From Chitinophaga sp. Cy-1792 (GTDB taxonomy: Bacteria > Bacteroidota > Bacteroidia > Chitinophagales > Chitinophagaceae): 64,000 nt of DNA. The position numbers were made by a program, and so were the translations under genes. Location of the stretch: positions 2,744,196-2,808,195 of the forward strand of contig NZ_VWWO01000002.1 in the NCBI RefSeq assembly GCF_011752935.1. Direction: 5' to 3'. The notes beneath the pieces are model-generated. The model saw nothing but the letters and a program-made list of their open reading frames with translations. It did no database searches and had not been told where the DNA came from. How positions within the stretch are numbered: position 1 is the first letter of the stretch; the number at the start of each line of letters is the position of its first letter. Of the stretch, positions 54,902 to 64,000 are shown one piece after another.

Positions 54902-57900
54902 TCAGGCATTGCCGGCTACCGGCGCTTTGATAAATCCCTGCTCAATGCAATACCGTACCACTGTGCCGGCATACTGCTCATGATCATAGCTGATCGCAGC
55001 ACCTATTCTTTCGAGATAAGCCCGGGTGGCCTCATTGCGGACAGTAAAGCGGGTGTTCTCCGGATCAGTGGTACCATACTTCATCACACCGAGAATGAAG
55101 TTATCGGCAGCCAGGTCTGTACTGCTGATCACTTGCTGTACTTTTTTCAGGAAGCTCTCCTGGTCTGTTCGGCGAAGATGTATCTGATGTTGCGCCAGCT
55201 GTTCCACCATCTGACGTAACCGGATAGGCGCCGATTCCAGGATGTGAAAAACAGAAAGGTCATCATTACGGTGCAGTGAAATACGCACGCAGGCGGCGGC
55301 TACCTGGTCCACAGGCGTGGCCGCAAAAGCATGCTCCAATATCTCGTCACAATAGCACCCGATACCTGCCAGTGTTTTCAGCCGCTGGTACAGGCTATTG
55401 GAAGAGATGTTCTGCTGGAACAGGCCTGTATAAAGCTCTCCGCTGATGTTCCCGATGCGGAAAACATTCACCTGTATCTCCCCTTTATGCAGCTGCAGAT
55501 ATTGTTCTGCCTTGAATTTGGAAGCGGGATAGATACGGCGGCCGAACAACTGCCCGAGGTCGAGGTCCGTTTCATAGAAATCGGCTACGGGCACCTGGGG
55601 AATATATCCGCCGGTGGCAACGGCAGTGGTAGAGAAGTGATTAAAACGGGTAACACCTGCCTGCTTCGCAAATGCGATGGTATGCATCGTACCTTCAAAG
55701 TTGATCTGCTCTGTGTGTACGACTTTCCCGAAGTGGCTCACGTTGGCAGCCAGGTGAAAAACGGTATCTGTATTTGTAAGCAATTGTCTGCCAGCAGTGG
55801 TAAGATCAAGCCCCTCGCGGGTTATATCACCTTTGATACCGATAATGCGCGTTTCGTCCAGTTGCACTTCCGGGAAGTAACTGCGTAACGTGCTGGCCAG
55901 TCGTGCCTGTGCGGCTTCGTCGTCTGTTGCGCGGATGATGCAGATGATCCGGGCATTGGTGGTGGCCAGCAGCTCACGGATCACGAACACACCGAGGAAG
56001 CCGGTGGCGCCGGTGAGCAGGATCTTTTCAGGCGGGACGCCCAATTCCGGGTGCTGGCCCTTGATATGCTGCACCAACTTGTCATAGGCCGGAACACGGT
56101 CTTCAACAAGTGATGGAGCCGGCGTCTCTGTTGTATTCGCCGCCGGCCTGATGCCTTTCTCTGCAAACTTTTCCAGGATCAGGGCAGATTGCTGGGCCAC
56201 GGTACAAAAATCGAAGATGTCTGCATATTCCAGGCTGATAGCGAATTTTTTCTCGATCTGCCGGAGTACGTCCAGCCCAAGCAAGGAAGAGCCGCCAAGG
56301 TCAAAAAAATCATCTTCCGGCCCTACCTCTTCTATCTTCAGTTTCTCCCGCCAGATCTCCTGTATTCCTGCGATGATGGCGCTTTCGCTGAACGACTGCT
56401 GCACATCATCTTCAACAGGTGGCGGTACAGTAACGGTGGTGGTAAAAGCGGGTTTCACTTCCGGCCAGCATCTTCTGGGTTCCAGCACAGGCAGATGCAG
56501 GTTTTGCAGGAAAGTTGCGCGTGTAAGCGGCAAGCCGGATAACGGGTAACCAAGGTGATAACAGGCCGCTGCAAGTTCCAGGCCCGTATCCTGTTCTGCA
56601 GACGGGGCCACCACTTTTACATTTGCTGGTGGCTGCCAATCCTTCAAAGTACTGGCCATGCTGCCTTCTGTGCCCATCACCAATAGCAGATGCTGTTCGG
56701 ATGATGGCAGCTCCTGCAAAAATTTCAGAAAGCCGGCAGCGTTGAAAGTATCCCCGCTGGTAGCCGTAAACTGCTGCAACGCTGCTTCCATCGACATCTT
56801 GCCAGATAATAATAACGACAGTAAACGGCCTGACTGCGCACCAATGATGCGCACCGGATGAATACCGCTTTGTATCAGCTGTGTGGCGGCACAGTAATGC
56901 AGCAGGAATGCTTCCTGCGCAGCAGTTACTGGTCCGTATTGTTGTAGTAATGATTCGAAAGCCAGGCGGCACTTATCGCTGGACGCCAGGAAATCTGCCA
57001 GCTGCGTGCGTTTCAGCACGGCGGGGATTAACAGAGACACTTGCCGCGACGCTGCGGTGCGCGGTGTATCAAAGGTCAATGCGCGCAGCTGTTGTTGCAA
57101 GGAGGCGCTATCGCGGAACAATATCATCGCCCCGTACGGGTCACTATCCATGATCTTGTTGACCGTATAACACAGCTGATGCAACGGCACATCCGGATAA
57201 CGGTCGAGATAATCTGCGAGATAATGGCTGATGTTTTTAGCTCTTGATGCGGAAGTTCCCGCCACCTTCAATGCGAAAATCGTGGCAGGGTGGTATTCGG
57301 GTACTGGCGCCACATATTCTTCCAGCACTACATGCACATTGGTGCCGGTGAGGCCATAGGAGCTCACGCCGCCGGTGCGCGGCACTTCGCTTTCCCAGTG
57401 TTCCATGGTGCGTTGTATGCTCACCGGCGCATCTGTTTCGTTGATATGCGGGTTAATCTCACTGAACCCTATCTGCGGCAACAGCCGCTGATGCTGCAAT
57501 GCCAGCACCAGTCTCACCAGACCTGCCATACCGGCAACAACACCCAGATGCCCCAGCTGCCCTTTGATAGAGCTGATAGAACATAGCGGTCCGTTATGCT
57601 TTGGCACGCCTTCAAAGGCGCTGGTAAGTCCGCTGAATTCAATAGGATCACCCAGTACGGTACCGGTGCCATGCGCTTCTATAAAGCGCACCCTCGCAGG
57701 ATCAGTACCACTGTTTTCCCAGGCCAGCCGGATCACGGCAGATTGCGCCACCGGGCTGGGCGCCGAAATATTTTGTATGAGTGCGCCGCCATGATTGATG
57801 CCCGCACCTCTGATAATGGCATGAATAGGGTCGCCGTCGCGGACAGCTTCATCCAGGCGTTTGATGAGGATGCAGATGGCACCTTCACCGCTCAGTGTCC

Positions 57901-58561
57901 CATCAGCGTCCTTGTCAAAAGGCAGACACTGGTCTTTGCGTGATATTACCGGCGAGTTGCGCGCACGCTCCCTGGAGGTTACTCCCAACTCCACTCCTCC
58001 TACCAGCGCCATGCTGCAATCTCCGCTGGATACGCTTTCGCAGGCATAGTATAATGCGCTGAGTGAAGAGGAACAGGTAGTATCGAACCCTATCACCGGC
58101 CCACGCCAGTCCATGAAATTAGCCACACGGGTGCCTACCATCCCCGGCATATGTGCGGTGAGGGAGAGATTAGAGAGATCGTCAAAAAATGTTTTGTACA
58201 ACGATTGCCCGAACGTATGAAAGATACCGACGGACTGCCCACGCAGTGACGACAGGCTGTAACCTGCATTCAGCAACATTTTCACGGCCCCTTCCAACAT
58301 AAGCCGTTGCTCAGGGTCCATCCGCTCTGCCTCTGCCGGCGCTATCCTGAAAAACTCGTTATCGAACAGGTCTATCCTGTCGAGATACCCCTTCACAGCG
58401 ATATCGAATTCCCCGAAACGATCAAACATATCTTTCTGACGTATGGCTGACAACGGCCGGAAGGCATGCTCGTGCTGCTCAATGAGCTTCCACAAGCCTT
58501 CCGGCGTGTCCACATCCGCCACTTTCACGGACATACCGATGATTGCTATTGGCTGTTTCAT
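54902..58561 (-). CDS. PKS-like protein: KS, decayed AT, ACP, thioester reductase
   Basis: 1219 residues. Ketosynthase (about 1-415) has DTTCSSSL (Cys about 164), EAHGTGT (His about 297) and GQLGHLG (His about 338), so its triad is complete. A region at about 480-690 looks like an acyltransferase, but where a GHSxG is expected it reads GAQSG, putting Gln in place of the catalytic Ser (about 573). The ACP (LGGSSLLG, Ser about 757) is intact. The C-terminal reductase (about 840-1219) has TGATGFLG and YPASK, an NAD(P)H SDR of the type that releases chains as aldehydes or alcohols. It starts 10 bp after the NRPS gene and should act last. An AT in trans, or a condensation without a new extender, is needed. 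Confidence 0.9.
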   Translation of the reverse strand: MKQPIAIIGMSVKVADVDTPEGLWKLIEQHEHAFRPLSAIRQKDMFDRFGEFDIAVKGYLDRIDLFDNEFFRIAPAEAERMDPEQRLMLEGAVKMLLNAGYSLSSLRGQSVGIFHTFGQSLYKTFFDDLSNLSLTAHMPGMVGTRVANFMDWRGPVIGFDTTCSSSLSALYYACESVSSGDCSMALVGGVELGVTSRERARNSPVISRKDQCLPFDKDADGTLSGEGAICILIKRLDEAVRDGDPIHAIIRGAGINHGGALIQNISAPSPVAQSAVIRLAWENSGTDPARVRFIEAHGTGTVLGDPIEFSGLTSAFEGVPKHNGPLCSISSIKGQLGHLGVVAGMAGLVRLVLALQHQRLLPQIGFSEINPHINETDAPVSIQRTMEHWESEVPRTGGVSSYGLTGTNVHVVLEEYVAPVPEYHPATIFALKVAGTSASRAKNISHYLADYLDRYPDVPLHQLCYTVNKIMDSDPYGAMILFRDSASLQQQLRALTFDTPRTAASRQVSLLIPAVLKRTQLADFLASSDKCRLAFESLLQQYGPVTAAQEAFLLHYCAATQLIQSGIHPVRIIGAQSGRLLSLLLSGKMSMEAALQQFTATSGDTFNAAGFLKFLQELPSSEQHLLLVMGTEGSMASTLKDWQPPANVKVVAPSAEQDTGLELAAACYHLGYPLSGLPLTRATFLQNLHLPVLEPRRCWPEVKPAFTTTVTVPPPVEDDVQQSFSESAIIAGIQEIWREKLKIEEVGPEDDFFDLGGSSLLGLDVLRQIEKKFAISLEYADIFDFCTVAQQSALILEKFAEKGIRPAANTTETPAPSLVEDRVPAYDKLVQHIKGQHPELGVPPEKILLTGATGFLGVFVIRELLATTNARIICIIRATDDEAAQARLASTLRSYFPEVQLDETRIIGIKGDITREGLDLTTAGRQLLTNTDTVFHLAANVSHFGKVVHTEQINFEGTMHTIAFAKQAGVTRFNHFSTTAVATGGYIPQVPVADFYETDLDLGQLFGRRIYPASKFKAEQYLQLHKGEIQVNVFRIGNISGELYTGLFQQNISSNSLYQRLKTLAGIGCYCDEILEHAFAATPVDQVAAACVRISLHRNDDLSVFHILESAPIRLRQMVEQLAQHQIHLRRTDQESFLKKVQQVISSTDLAADNFILGVMKYGTTDPENTRFTVRNEATRAYLERIGAAISYDHEQYAGTVVRYCIEQGFIKAPVAGNA

Positions 58562-58571
58562 AACATTTTCT

Positions 58572-61500
58572 TTAAAAGATGATTACATCCGTTTCCTGTG
58601 CAGCGGTATTGCCATCACCGGAAAGGCTTTGCTGTTCAATCGCCTGGGCGATATCGCGGACAGTCAGGTATTCGAAGAACCGGTCGATCGAAAAGGTCAC
58701 TCCAAATACCTGGTTCACCAGCTGCGACATCTTGATTATTTTGAGCGAGTTTCCTCCCAGGTTAAAAAAGCTGGTGGTCACACCGATCTCGGTGAGCCCC
58801 AGTACTTCTTCCCATATCTTTATAAGTTGTGATTCAGTCTGCGTTTCCGGCGCCACATAGGTTTCTCCTGTGCGCCCGCTGCCGGTTTCAGGATCGGGCA
58901 ACAGCTTGCGGTTGATCTTCCCGTTGGAAGTGATCGGTATTGCATCCAGTTGCACAAAATAACGGGGAAGCATATACGATGGCAGCGATTTCGAGAGAAA
59001 GGTACGCAGCTCCTCCGCACCTAACGGCAACGAGGATACGTAGTAGGCAGCCAGCTCCCGTTCGCCCGATTGGCTATCGCGGGCCAGCACTACCGCTGTA
59101 TCTACAGACGGGTGCTCCTGTAATGCTTCTGTGATCTCATCCAGCTCTATGCGGTAACCGCGGATCTTCACCTGATCGTCTTTACGGCCCAGGAATGCGA
59201 TGCTACCATCCGGCAGCCAGCGGCCAAGATCGCCGGTTTTGTAAATCAGCTCTCCGGCTATATATGGATTGGATACAAAGCGTGATGCCGTCAGCTCCGG
59301 CTGGTTCAGGTAACCCGCAGCCAGCCCGTCGCCACTGATACAAATCTCCCCGGCCACACCTATTGGACAAGGACGCTGCTGGTTGTCCAGCACATACACA
59401 TGACCGTTACAGAAAGGCATACCGAGAGAAATACGGGGTGCAGCAACATCGATGCGGCGCAACAGCTTGCCGATCGTGGCTTCCGATGGACCGTAGTGGT
59501 TGTACACTTCGCATTTGCCGTTGTGCCCACGGATATGCGTGAGCACATCCGGCGTGAGCTGCTCTCCGCCGAAGATGAGGCATTTGGCAGGTACAAACAG
59601 GCGGTCAGGCTCCTGCAGCGCTTTCCAGTGGGAAGGCACGATCTTCATACAGTCTACATTAGCGCTGCTTAAACGCAATGCACTCATAATATCTACAGCA
59701 GAAAAAATGCGCAGGCAGCCACCCATCAGGATGGAAGTATAGATAACAGTATTACCGAGATCGGCGGAAATAGTGGATACCAGGCCGAAGGTTTTGCAAC
59801 TGCCGATGTTCGTTTTTGCGCGCACGCCGTAGCTATAGTCCACCAGGGAACGGTGACTGATCATCACACCTTTGGGCTGCCCCGTGGATCCGGAGGTATA
59901 GAGCACATAGGCCAGGTTCGCCGGGTGTAGATCCACCACGGGTTTCACCGGCACTATGTTGTCTTCCAGCTGAATATCTATCGCGTATATTCCGCCATTA
60001 TAATAGTCGAGTTCAAATACATAATCCGTTTGGGTAATCAGCGCTTTAATGGCGGTATCCTGCATAATGAAGGCCTTGCGTGCCTTGGGCTGATCAGGCT
60101 CTATAGCTACATAAGCGCCACCTGCCTTGAGGATGCCGAGAATGGCAATGATCATATTTTCGGAGCGGTCCAGCATAATACCGACTACCTCATCAGGTAC
60201 AATGTTATATTGCGTGAGCAGATAGCTGGCCAGCTGGTCAGACTTATTATCCAGCTCACGATAGCTCAGCACCGTGTCGTTGAAGGCCAGTGCCGGAGCA
60301 TCAGGTGTTTTGCTCACCTGCTGTTGAAAGAGATCAACAATAGTTTTTTCAGATGGATAATCATTGGTAGCATGACTGAAGGTTTCCAGCAGTTCCTGTT
60401 GCTCGGCAGCACCCAGATAGTCCAGCTCCGACACTGTAGCAGCAGGATTCTCCACGATGCGGGCCACCAGGTTGGTGATATGTTCCTGTAAGCGGGCGAT
60501 CTGCGTTTCTTCATAAATATTGCCATTGTACTTGAACATAAAAACAATACTGTCGCCCGGCACAATGATACAGGTAAAGTGATAGGCGTTATGCCCCATT
60601 ACATTGGAAGAAATCAGGCTAAGGTCAGAAGAGCGGTCGGTACGTTCCATATCTGCCTCCACCATCTGCTGCACCGGAAAATTCTGGAATTGCAGGATAT
60701 GATCAAAAAGGCCACGCTCCAGCTCACTGGCTGATTGCACTTCCGCCAGCTGCGTGTAATGATGTGGCACCCCCTCTATAGCTTCCTGTCCTGTTGTTTT
60801 CAGCAGCGACTCCACCGTAACACCATCCTGCATACGCACGCGCACCGGGATTGTATTGATAAAAAGACCGATCATCTCTTCCACCCCTTTCACTTCTGTT
60901 GGCCGACCAGATACAATACTGCCGAATACTACATCATTGGTATCATTATAACGACCCAGCAAAATACCCCACACGGTTGAGAAGAAAGTATTTTCGGTGA
61001 TCCTCAGCTTCCCACATAAGTCCTTTACCGACTGGCGCAGCGGGCCGTCTATTACAAAATTGCTTTTGCTGGAAAGGTATCCTTTGTTTTCATTGGCAGC
61101 CGTACCCGGCACACTGCTGATGGTATCATAGCCGGCGAGATAATCTTTCCAATATTGTAATGATTCCTTACGATCATATCTGTTAAGCCAGCTGATATAG
61201 TCAGCGTAAGGATAGGTAACAGCCAGCTTTGGTTCCTGCTCTTTCAGCAGGCTGTAATATATCTCGAAGTATTCGCGGATTAGAATGCCTATACACCAGC
61301 CATCCATGAGCGTATGGTGATGGCTCCAGACAAAGTCGTACATATCCGGTCCCAGCTTCAGCACACTAAGCCGCATCTGCGAACCGGCGTGCAGATCGAA
61401 GCCGCGTACACGGTCAGCCAGCCGGTATTCATCCGAATTGATTCCGGCTTCGTCCACATAGGCAAATGCCGACGGGATCGTTTTCTTTACTACCTGCAAC

Positions 61501-64000
61501 ACACCTTTGCCTGGCTGCTGCGTAAAATGCGTGCGCAGCACGGTATGGCGGGCGGAAAGCCGCGCATAGCTCTCTTCCAGCGCAGGTATATTCAGCGGAC
61601 CTTTAATCACGCAGTTCATTTGTTCTACATAAGCAACAGAGCCGCGAGCAGTGAGCCAGTGATAATACAGGCCTTCCTGCAAAGGACTGAGCGGGTATAC
61701 ATCTTCCAGGTCGCCGTCTTTGTTCAGCGCAACCACTTCTGCCAGACTTAATCCTTTAAAGGAGAGATCTACCGGGGTAGGATATGTTTGATTTATTGCA
61801 GCCAGCGTTGTGATAAGCTGTTGTAATTGTTGTTCCAAAGAGGACAAGAGCCGGCGCACGGTTGCTTCCTCAAACTGGGCCTTGCTGTAGCCGATGGTCA
61901 TCCGCAGCTGCCCTGCCACCACCATGCCTGATACATTGAGTACTGTGCTGCGTAACCGTTCCGGCGCTACTTCCAGGCCGTGATAGTCGCCGATGAAGGA
62001 GAACTGCGGGGCCTCATCGCTACCGGCACCTGTGCCAAAGTCGCCCAGGTAGTTGAAGGCTATCTGTGGTTGCAGCTCATCTTTTTTGCCGCCCAGGTAA
62101 CGTAGCACACCATAGCCAATACCTTTGTCCGGCACCCGGTGCAGGTGTTCCTTTACCGCGATCAGCTGACTGATGGCATCCGGCTGCTCCAGGTCCAGCA
62201 ACACGGGGAACAGTGTCGTGAACCAGCCTACTGTGCGGGTTACATCTACGCCGCCACCGATATCTTCCCTTCCATGACCTTCCAGCGTCACCAGCGCCTG
62301 CGGCAGACCGAACGTCTCACGTAAGGCCAGTCCCAGCGCGGATAGCAGCACATCGTTCACTTCTGTGCGATAGGCGCTGTAGCAGCGTGTAAGCAGCTGC
62401 GTGGTGCTAGTGCTGTCCAGCAAAAAGGATTGCGACACCGCATCACGCGCCTGGTTACTGCCCTGCCCATGGTCTAACGGCAACGGGGGAACGCTCACGG
62501 TGCTGATCTGCTCCCAATAAGGGGCAGCAGCTGCCAGCGCTTCGCTCTGTGCATAGGCTTGCAGCTGGCCCGACCACCAGGCATAGGCATCTGTTTTCTG
62601 CGGCAGCTGCAATGGCATACCACTGCTATGCTGGCTATACAACTGCGACAGGTCGTCCAGCAGGATGCGCCAGGAAACGCCGTCCACCACCAGGTGATGA
62701 GCGGCCAGCAACAGGCGGTCGCCATCGGCGCTGCGGAATAAGGCCGCTTTGAACAAGGGACCTTCCGACAGCCGGAAGCTGCTTTGTATGCGGTCGCAGG
62801 CAGCTGCAAAGGCCGATTCGTGCTCATAGTCCAGCACTTCCAGTACGGCCGCCGTGTCAGCGCCTTTGTTTTCCTGTATCCAGCTGCCGGCTTCGTGGCG
62901 GTATACCATCCGCAGCGCATCGTGATGCAGCCAGAGATGGTCCAGTGCCGCCTGTAAGCTCGCTGGCGCTACTGAGGTCGCACTGAATAATAACACCGAC
63001 TGGTTATAATGACCGGCATACGCAGTGTCCTGTTCCAGGAAATACTGCTGGATAGGCGTGAGCCCCACCAGACCCGATACCGTTGCCTGAGAAGCATACC
63101 GGGTCACCAGCTCCATCTTTTCTGACAGCTGCTCCACCACTGGTGTAAGCAGCACATCCTGTATTTTGAGGGAGTAACCGCGTTGTTTCAAACGGGATAC
63201 TACCTGGATAGATTTAATCGAATCACCTCCCAGCAGGAAGAAATCGTCCCGCAGACCTACCTGCTTTTTCTTCAGTACTTCTTCCAGTACCGCGGCCAGG
63301 TGGATTTGTGCGTCGGTCCGGGGCGCTACATATGTAACGCTGGCATAGGTGTTGATACCTGCGGGATCTGGCAGCCGTTTGCGGTCTACCTTCCCGTTAG
63401 TGGTCAGTGGCAGCTCGTCCAGCACCACAAAGTGAGCAGGGATCATATATGCCGGCAGTATGCCGGACAGATAATTACGTATATCCGTTACATGTAGTTC
63501 CTTGCCGGTGATGTAGGCGGCCAGCTCCTTTTCGCCTTCGTTGCCGGAGCGGGCCAATACTACCACGGTTTCCACGCCAGGAGTACCCAGCACGGCGGTT
63601 TCTATCTCTCCCAACTCAATGCGGTAACCACGGATTTTAACCTGGTCATCTTTTCTGCCGATGAACACAATGTTGCCATCTGGCAGCCAGCGGGCCAGGT
63701 CGCCCGTACGATAGGCCAGACCATCGCCGAAAGGTGCCGCTACAAACTTCTTTGCCGTCAGCTCCGGCTGATGCAGATAACCATTGGCTACGCCTGCGCC
63801 GGCAATATAGATCTCACCGGTCACGCCTACCGGTACCAGCTGCTGCATGGCATCCAGGATATAGATCGATGTCCCGGATATCGGCTTACCGATGATCACC
63901 GGCTTATCCGGGTGTAGTTCTGTAACGATACAACCTACCGTTGTTTCCGTGGGGCCGTACTCGTTATATACCTTCATGGTGGTATGGATGTTCTTCAGGA
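58572..64000 (-). CDS. NRPS, 5' end outside the window: (A)-PCP-E-C-A-PCP
   Basis: The frame is open to the window edge; an ATG at 63977 is inside an adenylation domain (NEYGPTE) and is not the start. Domains by position: end of A1 (64000-63350), PCP (Ser codon 63219-63221, GGDSIKS), epimerase (about 63070-61800, HHLVVDGVSWRIL near 62680, EGHGRE), condensation (about 61720-60400, HHHTLMDGW near 61310), A2 (about 60340-58900, with TSGSTGQPKG and NHYGPSE), PCP (Ser codon 58746-58748). So the penultimate visible residue is epimerised. Eye alignment of A2 to GrsA gives the code D-L-T-K-I-G-H-I-G-K, one conservative change from the published Asp code. There is no TE domain; the chain goes to the KS protein encoded 10 bp downstream. 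Confidence 0.95.
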   Translation of the reverse strand, partial: LKNIHTTMKVYNEYGPTETTVGCIVTELHPDKPVIIGKPISGTSIYILDAMQQLVPVGVTGEIYIAGAGVANGYLHQPELTAKKFVAAPFGDGLAYRTGDLARWLPDGNIVFIGRKDDQVKIRGYRIELGEIETAVLGTPGVETVVVLARSGNEGEKELAAYITGKELHVTDIRNYLSGILPAYMIPAHFVVLDELPLTTNGKVDRKRLPDPAGINTYASVTYVAPRTDAQIHLAAVLEEVLKKKQVGLRDDFFLLGGDSIKSIQVVSRLKQRGYSLKIQDVLLTPVVEQLSEKMELVTRYASQATVSGLVGLTPIQQYFLEQDTAYAGHYNQSVLLFSATSVAPASLQAALDHLWLHHDALRMVYRHEAGSWIQENKGADTAAVLEVLDYEHESAFAAACDRIQSSFRLSEGPLFKAALFRSADGDRLLLAAHHLVVDGVSWRILLDDLSQLYSQHSSGMPLQLPQKTDAYAWWSGQLQAYAQSEALAAAAPYWEQISTVSVPPLPLDHGQGSNQARDAVSQSFLLDSTSTTQLLTRCYSAYRTEVNDVLLSALGLALRETFGLPQALVTLEGHGREDIGGGVDVTRTVGWFTTLFPVLLDLEQPDAISQLIAVKEHLHRVPDKGIGYGVLRYLGGKKDELQPQIAFNYLGDFGTGAGSDEAPQFSFIGDYHGLEVAPERLRSTVLNVSGMVVAGQLRMTIGYSKAQFEEATVRRLLSSLEQQLQQLITTLAAINQTYPTPVDLSFKGLSLAEVVALNKDGDLEDVYPLSPLQEGLYYHWLTARGSVAYVEQMNCVIKGPLNIPALEESYARLSARHTVLRTHFTQQPGKGVLQVVKKTIPSAFAYVDEAGINSDEYRLADRVRGFDLHAGSQMRLSVLKLGPDMYDFVWSHHHTLMDGWCIGILIREYFEIYYSLLKEQEPKLAVTYPYADYISWLNRYDRKESLQYWKDYLAGYDTISSVPGTAANENKGYLSSKSNFVIDGPLRQSVKDLCGKLRITENTFFSTVWGILLGRYNDTNDVVFGSIVSGRPTEVKGVEEMIGLFINTIPVRVRMQDGVTVESLLKTTGQEAIEGVPHHYTQLAEVQSASELERGLFDHILQFQNFPVQQMVEADMERTDRSSDLSLISSNVMGHNAYHFTCIIVPGDSIVFMFKYNGNIYEETQIARLQEHITNLVARIVENPAATVSELDYLGAAEQQELLETFSHATNDYPSEKTIVDLFQQQVSKTPDAPALAFNDTVLSYRELDNKSDQLASYLLTQYNIVPDEVVGIMLDRSENMIIAILGILKAGGAYVAIEPDQPKARKAFIMQDTAIKALITQTDYVFELDYYNGGIYAIDIQLEDNIVPVKPVVDLHPANLAYVLYTSGSTGQPKGVMISHRSLVDYSYGVRAKTNIGSCKTFGLVSTISADLGNTVIYTSILMGGCLRIFSAVDIMSALRLSSANVDCMKIVPSHWKALQEPDRLFVPAKCLIFGGEQLTPDVLTHIRGHNGKCEVYNHYGPSEATIGKLLRRIDVAAPRISLGMPFCNGHVYVLDNQQRPCPIGVAGEICISGDGLAAGYLNQPELTASRFVSNPYIAGELIYKTGDLGRWLPDGSIAFLGRKDDQVKIRGYRIELDEITEALQEHPSVDTAVVLARDSQSGERELAAYYVSSLPLGAEELRTFLSKSLPSYMLPRYFVQLDAIPITSNGKINRKLLPDPETGSGRTGETYVAPETQTESQLIKIWEEVLGLTEIGVTTSFFNLGGNSLKIIKMSQLVNQVFGVTFSIDRFFEYLTVRDIAQAIEQQSLSGDGNTAAQETDVIIF

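Noticed and set aside
63975..63977. ATG as start of the NRPS gene
   Set aside because: It is inside the adenylation domain core and the frame continues upstream to the window edge without a stop.

Overview
The window looks like a chromosomal segment of a Bacteroidota bacterium of the Chitinophaga type. Evidence: three complete SusC/SusD outer-membrane pairs, each preceded by its own ECF sigma factor and FecR-type anti-sigma factor; many lipoprotein signal peptides; a DUF5686 protein; a 7TM-DISM receptor; and a large NRPS/PKS operon of the kind carried by Chitinophagaceae. The genus is inferred from gene content, not from a marker gene. No rRNA, tRNA, CRISPR array or intact insertion sequence was seen.

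Layout. 1-8683 (minus): locus 1, ECF sigma > FecR > SusC (with STN domain) > SusD > two TlpA-like thioredoxin proteins, the last cut by the window edge. 8827-14016: a PAP2 phosphatase, a ParB/sulfiredoxin-like protein of unknown role, a DUF5686 protein and a small coiled-coil membrane protein. 14271-22826 (plus): locus 2, ECF sigma > FecR > SusC > SusD > Cys-type sulfatase, ending in a clear intrinsic terminator. 23048-31613: a 7TM sensor fused to a transposase-type zinc ribbon/HTH, an omptin-like barrel, a GH30 enzyme with three fascin-like repeats, a lone DsbD N-terminal domain protein, a DUF2568 membrane protein, a methyltransferase, an SRPBCC protein and an AraC regulator. 31840-40287 (minus): locus 3, ECF sigma > FecR > SusC > SusD > GH18 with a crystallin-like tail. 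40592-42003: an AT-rich two-gene unit with a PD-(D/E)XK-like nuclease, followed by a perfect 58-bp palindrome. 42093-44667: a DUF1345 membrane protein, a MidA-type methyltransferase and a NusG/UpxY-type antiterminator.

45406-64000 (minus) is one tightly spaced biosynthetic operon entering from the right edge: NRPS (A-PCP-E-C-A-PCP visible) > KS/decayed AT/ACP/thioester reductase > CmlA-like diiron beta-hydroxylase > PvdE/SyrD-type ABC exporter > type II thioesterase > TonB-dependent receptor > penicillin-acylase-family Ntn hydrolase > small membrane protein. The last adenylation domain reads by eye as an aspartate-type code. With a CmlA-like hydroxylase, a TonB receptor and PvdE/PvdQ-like partners, this suggests a beta-hydroxylated, possibly metal-binding peptide that is released reductively, exported and trimmed in the periplasm. 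The product itself is inferred.

The most unusual single gene is 23048-24931: a seven-transmembrane receptor whose cytoplasmic output is the DNA-recognition half of an IS1595-type transposase without the catalytic half. A perfect inverted repeat lies just upstream of its start.
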